Shown one piece after another: positions 37,127-47,261 of a DNA stretch of 64,000 nt. The DNA is taken from NCBI GenBank assembly GCA_012932865.1, contig SAXG01000018.1:434001-498000 (forward strand), read 5' to 3'. Within the stretch, counting starts at the first letter, position 1, and every line of letters begins with the position of its first letter. Position numbers and translations under genes: made by a program. The notes below the pieces were generated by a model. That model saw nothing but the letters and a program-made list of their open reading frames with translations. It searched no databases and had not been told where the DNA came from. Origin of the DNA: Amylostereum areolatum. Taxonomy: Eukaryota > Basidiomycota > Agaricomycetes > Russulales > Stereaceae.

Positions 37127-37419
37127 ACGGGTTGTGACCATTGCTATAGGGAGGGTATGTCAGTTTCGTGCCAGCGGATGCGCTCTGATCGCTCTTTATG
37201 CTTGCAATTGTTCATGTACTTGTAACTAGTCGTTCATGTTTCGCCAGGCAGTTTTAGGAAGAATACAAAGAGTCCAGACATCTACAGCCCAAAGACAGCG
37301 GAGCACGCTAATGCGGCACTGCCCATAGCTCTGCGGCCGAAACAGCTTGAGATTTCTTATCATGCCTAAGTATGTACAGACAACTGCATAGAGATCAGTC
37401 CTTCTGGGACCACCGCACC
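37127..37419. other. Convergent intergenic region
   Basis: Short region between the 3' ends of dynamin 2 (plus) and the third BTB gene (minus). Nothing recognised. Confidence 0.35.
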
Positions 37420-39097
37420 TCACGCATTTGCAGAAGGTCCTGAAGTCAGAATTGGCGATATGAGATGGTTTTTGACATGGCAGGAGCCCAAGAGACGCAC
37501 CTGGACGACCTTACGAGTTTCGCGGGGTGCATTCTCCCACATGAAAGAATTCTTCAGGCCGTCGAACAGTGCGGTGATCTCTTTATTTTCACGGTGAGGA
37601 CGATCTGAAGCGCGACGTATCACGGGAAGGACCTGCACAAGAACCTGACACGAGTCCTCCCACTCGGCGGGATGATATTCTGATCTGGAAGGCTCAAGCG
37701 TTGCCGAGCACTGGCAAGCGCTGTGAACAGACATTAGTCCAGAGTCGAGGAGTTCGGCGATAAATACAGTCGCATTATGGCAACGTGTATCGTATGTTCA
37801 TGGTGCCGGAGACGATAGTTCGCCCCAGAGGATACGGTGGAGAGCATGATGCTGTGGGTTGTACTCGGTCCTGCGTTTCAATATAGATTGAGCGGCCGAC
37901 TGCAAGTAATCTCGGACGAGATTGGAACCTTGAAACTCCAGGCAGCGGCCTTTACGATGCTCGAAACCCGTGATGCAATCTCGTCAGTTAGTCGTCGGAG
38001 GAGACGGACCCCGATTCCGATGAACATGGAAACGGTGATGCCTCTGTTTAGGATGAGCTCAACGAGGCCACACAACGAATCCGTTGGCTGCCCACTCCCC
38101 CGACGCTTGTCCGCATGCATACTTGCCCATGCCACAATGTTTTTGGAAACCGATTCAAAATTGTCTTCAGTAAGCCTATGGACGTGCTTTGCGATCCCAG
38201 TTGCTTCGGGGGACTTGACAGGTAAGGTGGATGGACGGTGGGCTGGATTACCATCGGGAATAAGGACTGGTGTAGAATCGTCCGGGGAAAGGCCTGGAGG
38301 ATTGATATGCCGTGAAACTAGCCGGCGATAGCCTCTTCATCAGCCTCTTGGCCAGAGCAGAGAATGTTTTCTCTGATCGTGGTGACAGAAACTACGTCCT
38401 TCATTTGCAACTGCTTCACCTCGGCCAGTGTAAGGGAGTGAGGACGCGCGCACAGCGCGATGTATCCAGGGGCGATCCAACGGTCGATGCCGAAGTCGTT
38501 ACCGAGAACAATCCTGTCTATCGGCGACACCAGAGATTGGAGAAATTTGATAGCCATAGCTCGGATGAACGTAAAGCCCCACTCTGAAGAAAGTTGTAAG
38601 ACGGATATCCATTCCTTTGCGGTCGAGAGCTCGATCTGTCCGAACGTCCTGCACACACGCTTCACGTCAGCTGAATATATGTTGAGAGGAAAGATTCAAC
38701 GAACTTCGGGTATAAGATTGATAAGAATGGGTCAAAATTGTCTGACGTCTTGACTGCAGCGGAGAGCTCAAGATGTCTGGAGTCGGATGGCTGTTCGAGG
38801 AACACGTCGTGGAAGTTTTGGGAGTCGCGGGTAGAAAAGTAGCGGTGAACGTGGTATTGAACGCCTTGAACCTGTGGGTATGATGCCTCAGGCCTCAGTT
38901 ATGATCAGAGGAATAAATGAATGGGTACGCACGACGAAAATGACCATGGGATCGTCATCGAAGAAGAATCGGTTCTGGGTTTCAGTCTTCGTGGCATCGG
39001 CGATACAGGCGCGGCTGATTCCATCGTTTCCTACCGCTGAATCCGTGTTGGGTAAGCTCCCGTCGTCGTTGGCCATGACGGAAGATACGGACGCCAT
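37420..39097 (-). CDS. BTB/POZ domain protein, diverged third copy, frame broken
   Basis: Homologous to BTB-1 and BTB-2 but clearly older. Exon 1 from ATG 39097 ends FFFDDDPMVIF at a GTGCG donor. Exon 2 starts after CCCACAG near 38873: VQYHVHRYFSTRDSQNFHD, ending SILYPK. Exon 3: TFGQIELSTAKEWISVLQLS, EWGFTFIRAMAIKFLQSLV, SPIDRIVLGNDFGIDRWI, then KDVVSVTTIREN. All intron positions match the tandem pair. In the linker, near 38310-38345, the frame hits TAG and continues one frame over (SPDDSTPVLIPDG, then VAWASMHADKRRG and VELILNRGITVSMFIGIG). The C-terminal part reappears in another frame at 37420-37734 (LPVIRRASDRPHRENKEI). So it is either a pseudogene or a gene with sequencing indels; the BTB core itself is intact. 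Confidence 0.65.
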
Positions 39098-39992
39098 GTC
39101 GCCGGAATCGTTGGTGCTACAGGTTCAAGGCTGTCCATGGATTGTGAAGCCGCCGTTTGGAACATGGACTGATCCATAAATTTTCAGTGTGAAGGGGGTG
39201 TAATGGAGGAAATTCTCAGTTCTCGGCTGGCTGACTGGGCAGTGGGCACCGCAGCCGGAAAGGACAAGGGAGTGGGGACTCGGGAGTTGGGAGTTGGAGT
39301 CCAGGGAGCGCACCGCGCGGCGCGCGCCCGTTTGTGGGGGCGGAGTTCGGCGGGGTCAAATACCGGTACGCCGGCTTACCTCCTGTATCGTCATGGTAAC
39401 CGTTACGGACGACTTGAAGTCAAAGTTGTAAACTTGACCAGTTCCTAATTCCTACTTCTACTCTAGTCTCCTCCAATTTTGACGCGCTTTGGTGAGAGGG
39501 GTCGTTAGGGAATTGCCGAGGCATTTCACGTGACGTTTTCCATCTTTCTCGAGTAGAACTCTTCCTCTGCACCTCCATGTTTGCACTATAATGCTAATAA
39601 AAAAATCGAGGATGGTGGGGAGTAGTAAAATAGACCCAGTGAGCAATTTTCAGCCTTTTCACAGATGCTATGAGCGAGCAGTTAGCAAGATGAACCTTTG
39701 CTAGGCCTTTGAGGTCGCCATTTGACCCATTTGCCACCGTATACGGCGAGTTTTCACTCCAGAAAAAAAGGAGCAATTAGGGTTAGGTATACTGACTTCT
39801 CCGACGCTACGCTTTTGGTGTGTGAGACGTCCTGTGAGCGTCCATGGAACATACTCCGTCGATTCGAGCATGAGGGAAAGGCTCAGGCGTGGGAACTACC
39901 TACTCAAAGAGGGCGAAAGTCGCGTCGAGGTTCACTTTAACGCCGACTTTAACGCCTACGGACCCCTCCCCGCCAACACATCAAATTTTGGG
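39098..39992. other. Upstream of BTB-3; no gene seen
   Basis: About 900 bases, AT-richer around 39.45-39.8 kb. Short frames only. An 11-base stretch matching TTAGGGTTAGG at 39777-39787 is too short to call telomeric. Confidence 0.4.
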
Positions 39993-40036
39993 GCAGACCT
40001 TACATACAGATCGACTGTCATCTGTGTAAGGTCTGC
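39993..40036. repeat. Strong 44-base hairpin (12 + 5 bp stem)
   Basis: GCAGACCTTACA at 39993-40004 and TGTAAGGTCTGC at 40025-40036 are perfect reverse complements. Inside them CAGAT and ATCTG also pair, leaving a two-base bulge on the left arm and a loop of 8 bases. It lies just left (3' side for minus-strand genes) of the unrecognised minus-strand coding signal ending at 40080. It could be a 3' hairpin of a transcript, a small-RNA precursor or a mini palindromic element. Confidence 0.7.
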
Positions 40037-40079
40037 TATAAGGAGACTACTTCTACTCCTTTAGAGCCACGCCGCCACC

Positions 40080-40771
40080 TCACACAACCGTGTCGGGCCA
40101 TCGATACTCAATCGTGCCTCCTCCTCTCCTGCTGTCCCTCCATGATTCAAGCTTTTGACTCGAGTCCGACGCTGTCCACGCTTTCGGTTTGACCTCGCTC
40201 CTGCCGATCGAAATAAGCTTCCATCCTTCATAAACTTGAATACGGACTTTTCCAATAATCGCCAGGACAGAGAAGGATCGTTGTTGTCGCCGCTGCATCG
40301 TATGTATGTTTTTACCAGACACCACTCGCAGTCTGATTCAGCGCGCCTGGCAATACCAGCTAGAAGCATATCGCGCTCGGAGCACACCCCGGCCACCGTA
40401 TCAAACGTCTATCAAGACGTGCAACTGGCCAAGAAGTCCAATAGAAGTACGCCGAACAACGCACGTAAAAATCCGAGAGCGCCAACCAAGAGTTCTCTCG
40501 AGGCGTGTGGGCAAGACATCTCAAGCTCTCAAGACTTGCGCCGTCAAGCTCCATTCGCCTGCAAGTCGAAAATGAATGGCTGCTGGACCTGGCTCCGCAA
40601 CCTTCTAGTTGCGATGCACAAAGCGGACCCCATAATAGAGGAGAAGTCGATCCGTTCTCTGAGCGTCTCTGAGGAAGTTTACGAGGTAGGCCACAAGTGC
40701 GCTCTTGCGGTATTTTCGCCCTTGACCCCACGTCAATGGCATTGCTTCGTATAATCCATTGGTACACATAC
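40080..40771 (-). CDS. Possible unrecognised minus-strand exon(s)
   Basis: Minus-strand coding-like text ends at TGA 40082-40080 (GKVRIQVYEGWKLISIGR ... YRWPDTVV), with another good stretch near 40560-40680 (SIMGSALCIATRRLRSQVQQ). I could not connect them by a single unambiguous splice pattern, and a plus-strand frame of 199 codons overlaps (40155-40754). No family recognised. It could be the 3' part of the gene with exons at 40772-41080 or separate. Confidence 0.25.
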
Positions 40772-41080
40772 TCAATGTTCAGGACTCTGCTGAGCCGGAA
40801 CGTCACCATCATGATGCGGCTCACGGAGATCTCGGCTGAACAATCCTGAGATACGACGGTGAGTAAGTACCAATCTCGTTATGTAGAAGCTCCGCCGTAC
40901 TGACGAGATAGGCCCAGATGTAGTCCACGAATGCCCCTTTATCCGTGGGCGAAGCACGTCACACCTCGTCTGGAAAAAGTAGAACCTGGCTTTGGAGAAG
41001 GCAGTCCACCGAAGTTCTTCCCCGAAATCTCGGGGTTCTCGGGATGATACGTAGGTGGCATGGGATGGGTCAACATCGTC
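40772..41080 (-). CDS. Possible unrecognised short gene or gene end
   Basis: Minus-strand exons joined by two GT-AG introns: HFILAPDDVDPSHATYVS, FGEELRWTAFSKARFYFF, then (intron 40980-40916 region) TAELLHNEI, then (intron near 40885-40850) GLFSRDLREPHHDGDVPAQ, with TGA at 40774-40772. Codon ends are C-rich as in neighbouring genes, which supports coding. The 5' end is not found: an upstream ATG frame (MAVETAQADEIFHTP) stops before joining. A second frame over 41080-40950 also reads open, so this remains tentative. Confidence 0.3.
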   Translation of the reverse strand, partial: DDVDPSHATYVSSREPRDFGEELRWTAFSKARFYFFQTRCDVLRPRIKGHSWTTSGPISSVRRSFYITRLVLTHRRISGLFSRDLREPHHDGDVPAQQSPEH

Positions 41081-41129
41081 TGGGGCGAGAATGAAGTGGC
41101 GTGCGCGTGCGTTGCTGCAGGTAGTGTGG

Positions 41130-43744
41130 TCCCCCTCTCATATAGTCTTCCTACAAATACTCATGCATATTTATCACTGCTACTAGGCGTATGGAAAATC
41201 TCATCAGCCTGAGCCGTTTCAACTGCCATTGCTGTCAGAGCGAATACAATTCTCGCCGCTGTTCGCATATATCAGTAACAGTAAGATGCGTAAGACGTCC
41301 AACTACGGAATGTGCTCCATCTCCGCACTGCATTCGAACCACGGCGTAGCAAAGAGGGGGCCGATGCTGACCCCACCCTGTACGTTTCTCTTCTTTCCTT
41401 CCCGATATCCGCACAACTTTTTCTGACACGTCTGACCGCCGCCGCGGCATTTTTCTGGATGAGCTCTCGTCTCACATCGTACTAGAGCACACTCACTCGT
41501 TATTCTCTCCCTTGAAACGTACGAGATGCGCTCACGACGATCGCCCTGATGCTTTATGTTCCGCCGTTGGCGAACTCATGCTTAGGGGCGCACGAAATGC
41601 CGGTCCCTCAGTGAGTAGTCAGCAACTAGGTGGGCGTCTCTGCAGTGCATCGAGAGCCATTTTCTCCCGACTCGTTCGTTTACCGCTGAACGCATGCAGT
41701 TAAATCGGAACTCCGTGGTGTCCTGCGCATGGCCCGCGATGATACAGCGGCACATCACCTGAAACTCGTATCGACTATCGAGACAGTCGAGAGGGGCACC
41801 CATGCGGGGCCGCTCCCTTCTTTTCCTTGTCTGGTTTAGGTGGCTAACTTCATCCTACCGTACTAGGTCTTAGTGAAATTAGATGATCGCGGAAGTATTG
41901 CGCAGGTCCTCGCTGGCAGCAGTAACAACCAACGCGCCGTCTCACCTTAACCACTCCCGTTTTGTGTTCCAGGGCAAATGATCTCGAATGGTATCAACGA
42001 ATCGCTTGCGAACCACCGAGCTGTGTTCCACAACGAATCTGCCCTCTCCGGTGCTCTTACCGTCCGCGCTCACAGGACCATCATGTGCACTTCATTAGAT
42101 CTCGTACGCCTCTTTTTGTTCGACGGCGCCGCGAAATCAAAAGGCCTTGTATCTCCTGTTCTGGATTCGCCCCCGATCATCTCGCAAGTCCAGGAATAAC
42201 TTGACTCAGTCGGACGGTCGCCACAACGATGTTCAATGATGCACATAAGGTGTTCTCCCCAGCAGAACTCAAGTTTGAGGCTACCGCGTCGTCTCATAAT
42301 GTCGGAAAACTTCAGGATCACATCCGACATATACAAATTGTCTCCCCACGTGAACCACTTCCGGACATTGATCTCCCCGTTTGCCCCCACTGCATCCTCA
42401 TCATCTACCACACTCTCCCAACCTTTCTGGACAATTTTTTTGCGTCGCCCATGCCGCCCTTAGCGGTCTCTATCACCGGCGCCAACGAGCCCCACAGAAT
42501 ACAAACAACGAACCGCAAACACGCGACCGCCACGAGGACTCTATATCGGTGCTTCTTCACCCACGTTCAGCCCAAACGGAACAAAGTCTGTGCTGGCGGC
42601 TGGGATTCCGCGCGCATTCCTAAATTACGTTCCCAAAAAGCTCGGAAAAGTCCCGCATGGCGCAAATCTTCTCGACTTCTTCTCTTGGACGCCTCATCGC
42701 CACCACCCCCAGCGTCCCCCATCTTTGGCACCGCCTGGGTTCAGCCCGTTATGTTCAATAGCCACCGCTCATGTTTGCTCCAAGTTGATCGCGAAGTCTG
42801 AAGCTTCAATCGGGGCGCGGCGCAGATCGATATCACAGAAATCGACCTGTGCGGGCGGCTCCTGATGGGTGCAATGTCCAGCTGAACGTGAATCCAGAAT
42901 GCTGGCTCTATGTACGTTCATACTAATCCTAGATGCGGGGCAGCACGCGCAATATCAGCAGTACTCAGTCTCCCGTCCATGCTTCGACTATCTCCGTCCT
43001 TAGACCACCCATCTACAGGATACTTTCAATCCCAGAGCACCCTATACAATACGGTGCAGCGTCTCGGGCCTTTCCGCGCGTCATTTTTAGGAATGGGACC
43101 CATGACCTCGTGCGGTGTTCGACGATACAGCGAAGTCACTCGCTCGACCACCTCTTCGTGATTTCACGCAATTGGACCGGTCGAGATTCTCACACTCTCG
43201 CTGTAAACAACGTCGAGGCAGGACGCGGACGAGTTGAGGACCGTCTCGGTTCCTCCGAGGCTTTTCCCTTCGGATTCTAGACCTCACCGACTCAGCCCTG
43301 CGCAGTTGAGGGGAGGGCGCTCGGGGGCTGGCGTAGGTGGGATAAGGTTTGTTCGACCTCGTGTATGTGCGGGTTCGCTCAGCCGCGGTCCTTTTCAAGA
43401 CTTTGTTACCCAGGTTCAATGCCGACTTGGTACGGTGGGGTGGGATTGGGGGAAGCCCTCGAACCTCAAACTTTCAAGTTCTTGCTTCGCCCACAGTCAT
43501 TCTATCCTTCGTTTGGGATTCTCCCCCACCACCTTCGCGCCCCCCCATCCCCCCTTTGCGCGATTTCACGTGCTCCCTCACCCTCTCGTCATCACCACCG
43601 TAAAGACTCCGCGCGCCCAAGACCCGACGCGCGCCCCCTCCGCACCATCATAAGGGCGCGGCCTCCAGAGCACCGAGCCGCTGAGGCCCCGTTGATGCTG
43701 ATACACCGCCGAGCTTATCTCGCCCGATCCATCCACCTCGTCCC
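41130..43744. other. Weak coding signal, no confident gene
   Basis: Plus-strand pieces look coding: 41703-41800 (SELRGVLRMARDDTAAHHL), 41868-41920 (VLVKLDDRGSIAQ) and 41970-42199 (ISNGINESLANHRAVFHNES ... ending QVQE). Codon third positions in the last piece are rich in C, as in the real genes here. They could be exons of one unrecognised plus-strand gene, but one joint needs a phase that the visible splice sites do not give. Frames at 42229-42801 (plus) and 42070-42411 (minus) overlap and neither can be preferred. 42900-43744 is increasingly C-rich on the plus strand. Confidence 0.3.
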
Positions 43745-44130
43745 ATGGCATCATCTCGTCCCGTGCCAACCATTTACGACATCGACTTCTCACTAGGCCT
43801 CCGGGACGGAAAGAACCTGATCACGATATCCAACGCTCTATACACAGTACACCGAAGCCCCTAAGAAGCCTCGCGGACGGAACGAGGTCGATTCTTTTAA
43901 TTATGGCTCGGCGCGGCGGGCGCGGCTGCAGTGGTAGCGAATTATACGCTGGCGAAGGCGCCGCTGGACTTGCTCCGCTGACGCGCCGCGCTGACGAAGC
44001 CCGACGCGGTATACGACCTAGAGGGGTTTCGCGCTTCTCGACCGCACCTTCGACACGATCGCTCGGTTGGGGGGGATCAAATTCCCCAATCATTACGCGC
44101 CTCCGCGGGTCTATCCAGCGTCAGAATCGC
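43745..44130 (+). CDS. Unrecognised gene fragment broken by small frame shifts
   Basis: From ATG 43745 the frame reads MASSRPVPTIYDIDFSLGLR, then KNLITISNALYTVHRSP, and stops at TAA 43862-43864, directly after the run CCCC at 43858-43861. One base over, the text goes on as PKKPRGRNEVDSFNYGSARR. Further pieces are ANYTLAKAPLDLL, ALTKPDAVYDLEG and, after a GGGG run near 44024, GFALLDRTFDTIARLGGIKF and NHYAPPRVYPASES. The pieces are collinear, on one strand, and each break sits at or near a short homopolymer. I do not recognise the family. Either the sequence has indels here or the gene is decayed. Confidence 0.4.
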
Positions 44131-46717
44131 GCAGGGGTTTCTTTCTCCCTCGATCCTCCTGTGCATCATGGGCATTTCCAAGCTACCTATTCATATCTGT
44201 CACCTCGATCCGCCGGCGTATAGACCCTCTCGCGCACCTGAATTGGTCGACTCAGTCAGTATCCTCTTCTTAGCGGGCCAAGATGCTGACATATCCACAT
44301 ACGGAGAACTCCACCCAGCCCAAGTTCCCCGGCAAAGGTTCGCCCCTCCGAACCCCGCCGCCCCAAGCCTCCCCAATCCGTCTCTCGAGACTCTCGAAAC
44401 CCTTCGATGACTCCGACACTCTTTCTCTGGATCGATGACACTCAATTGGCGTCGCTTCCTCGAGCTCTTCGAGCGCCAGAACCCGTCGCCGGTCCTCTCT
44501 CTGGTGTGCTCCCTTCCCACCTCGATCCGCCGATATAGTTGTAGCGCAGGCCCGGATAAGGACTTCTCGAGCGTGTCCCCGTTCCCTGTCGAGAACGTCG
44601 ACGATTCCCGGATGCGGATCCAACCCGGATAACGGCACCACCACCAAGTCGAGCATCGACGTCGTCCACCGACGTATTACACGCTCCAACGACGGCGCTC
44701 GCCACGCACACCTCTCAGGCTATCTATCCCACCGCCACCGCACCCACCCGCGCTCTTTTCCCGACCCAGATCGGACGAAGAAGGGCCCTCGAACGTGCCC
44801 ATGTTTTCCGCGCGCTCGCGCGCCGCGCACAGCGTTCTGACTCGCACCGCCTAGATAGGCACCGTTCAGTCGTATTGCCTTTCGCTCACCCCGCCAAAGG
44901 TCCCCGTCTCCGTCGACGCGAGGCCTTCCGCCCCTCCAGTGTCTTCCCGTCCCATCTCCATCTTCATCTCCACGCTCGAGGCAAACGATCCCCTCCGTCC
45001 ATCTCGAAGCTCTCCTGCACTCCCCCACCAAACCCCACCGAGGTGCCCCGCCTCACACACCTCCCAAAACCCTCCCGCGCTCCGTCATTCCTCTCCGCGA
45101 CCGATCTACACCAACACAGGGTATGACGTCCCCAATGCCCTTGGCAGAAGTAGCTAAACCACGCCACCGCCACCCGTCCCGGCCCGCGCCGGCCCTCGCC
45201 TCCCCCCTTGCATAATTAACGAAGACCTGCAGGCTTCGCTCGGGAGTACTCTCGCTCGCACGACGCAGCGTCTCAAGGTTCTCCCGCCCGAAGGCACTTA
45301 AGACTGTATTGCTGCAATCAAACCAGTAACGAAGAAGAGAGCGAGGCCCTGAGCTACTCGCCACGCGGCGAATCCGAATCCGGGTGGGCACTGGCACGTA
45401 CTCACCCACCCTCCACCCCCCCCCACCAAGCCCGTCCGGCGTGCGCATCGACGTTGATGTACGTCTATCGGTCGCTGCGAGATCGCCCGAGCTTCCTTGC
45501 CAACTGGCAGCGAGTCCCCCAAACCACCCCCAAGTTCCACGCGCCCCCGCGCCACGCGATCTACACCTGAACCTTCCCACCTGGCTTTCGTCCGGAAAAT
45601 GCACCGGGCAGCAAGCAACGCGAGCACGATTCATCATCCGACCGCGGCGGCAGCGACTAGAGCGCTACGCACTCCTACATTCGACGTCGACGCATTGCAT
45701 GTCTATAGGCCATCATCGGGAGGAGGGCCCTCAACGTCAACTTCCCCTCAACCACTGCTGCATGGCAGCAGCCAACGCGCGCACGGCTCCCACGACCCCC
45801 GGCGATACGAGTCATCCTCAATACTTACCCGTACACCCTCGTAACCAGCGCCATCCACAACACACGCAAGCCACCACGCCAACCAATCCCGCGCGGGGGG
45901 CGGGCGGGAGTTTGGAGACCGCGCGCGTCCGTTCGTTTCGCCTACTACTCGAGTCCCCGACGCACAGTCCGCCGTATAATGAGCGTGTTCTCGCATAAGC
46001 ATAAGTACCTGCACGAATATCACAACCCTGCCTCTCTCCCGTGGGACGCTCCGTTCCTTCATTTCCGCCCGCGGGATCTAGTCGCCCCTTCGTGGAAAGT
46101 GCTCGACGCGACGCCAACGCCGGCCACTGCCAACTCAAGTGTCCCGCCCCGCTCCCCCACCCTCCGTCGTGCTCACGCATTTACGTACGAAGTGCGCGTA
46201 AAATGGCCGCAATTAACGCCACGCATCGAATTCCGCGCAGGGGACGGACGAACGGACGAGCACAAGCAGGCTCAACTAGAGAAGAGCTGGAGCGCACAAA
46301 TCGCAGGGCAACTATTGCGAAGTTGCGAAGAGGGGGGAGGTGCCGAATATGCCGCCTCGGGAGATCCCGAGCACGACGCGGTGGCGCCAACGAGACGGGG
46401 CATCGTGCCGCGCTGCCGGCCGGCGGAACCACGGCACGGCACGCGAGCATACAATGAGCCCGCCGGCTTCGCGACTACTTAGTACGATGGTGCAAACGCA
46501 ACGCTTTCTTCGTTCGGATCCTACACCAACGGCCAGGTGGTACGTATATATACATGAACGGGGCCGGGGGGGGGGGCGTACATAGTAGTACACTGTACAC
46601 GCATACAAGAGGGGTACAGCAAGTTACAGCGGGCTGGGGGGTTTTACAAGCAGATACGTGCATAAGTCAACGGGAGGAAGGGGAGGGGGGGTGCGAACCA
46701 ACATTGCGATCGACCGG

Positions 46718-46720
<3 letters not shown>
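44131..46720. other. C-rich plus-strand sequence, no confident gene
   Basis: A long pyrimidine-biased plus strand (many ccctcc and cacc words) makes long open frames on both strands that are low complexity (Pro/Ser/His/Arg). None shows a fold-like pattern or convincing splicing. Some may belong to the damaged gene starting at 43745; the exact end cannot be given. Confidence 0.35.

Positions 46721-46766
<46 letters not shown>
46721..46766. repeat. (AG)23 microsatellite
   Basis: An uninterrupted run of 23 AG units, in the 3' flank of the TEA gene about 500 bases beyond its stop. Nearby sequence is purine-rich on this strand. Confidence 0.95.
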
Positions 46767-46769
<3 letters not shown>

Positions 46770-47261
46770 GAGGCGGGGAGAAGAAACCAAAGCGAGGATA
46801 TGTAAGTGCGCCGCGAGTCCTGGCGCACCGAACGTGCATAGGAAGGGGAGAGATAAAACTAAGAGGGATAAGCTAAGCAAGGGGCTCGAGAGAGGGTGAA
46901 AACCGAATGCGAGGATGATGGACGGTCACGGTGGGGATGTATGCAAAGTATGGACAACGAAGCGGATGATGCAATTGGGGGCGGCGGGGGCGGCGGGAGG
47001 AAAAATATGCCGAAAACGTAAAGTAGAAAAGAAGAGAAGAGGCGAACAGTCCACGGATGACGGGATTTTAGGCGGGAGGGGGGGGGCAGAGGTATAAACA
47101 TATGCGGGGGGAAACGATACAGCGATGAGATACAAAACGTGCGGGGGAAAACAGAGGGTGCAAATGAGGGGGGGGACGAGTACAAGTACGGCCTGACCGT
47201 CGATGGAGGCGTCGTTCAGACGAAACCCGTCGGGTGACAGACGCGGGGGGTAAGATCGCGA

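Noticed and set aside
39777..39787. Telomere-like TTAGGGTTAGG
   Set aside because: Less than two full repeats, expected by chance; no longer array nearby.
40155..40754. Plus-strand open frame of 199 codons
   Set aside because: Antisense to minus-strand pieces with better codon use; no motif.
42070..42411. Minus-strand frame with a faint BTB-like phrase
   Set aside because: Only a few residues resemble a BTB strand, and the plus strand over the same bases shows better codon pattern.
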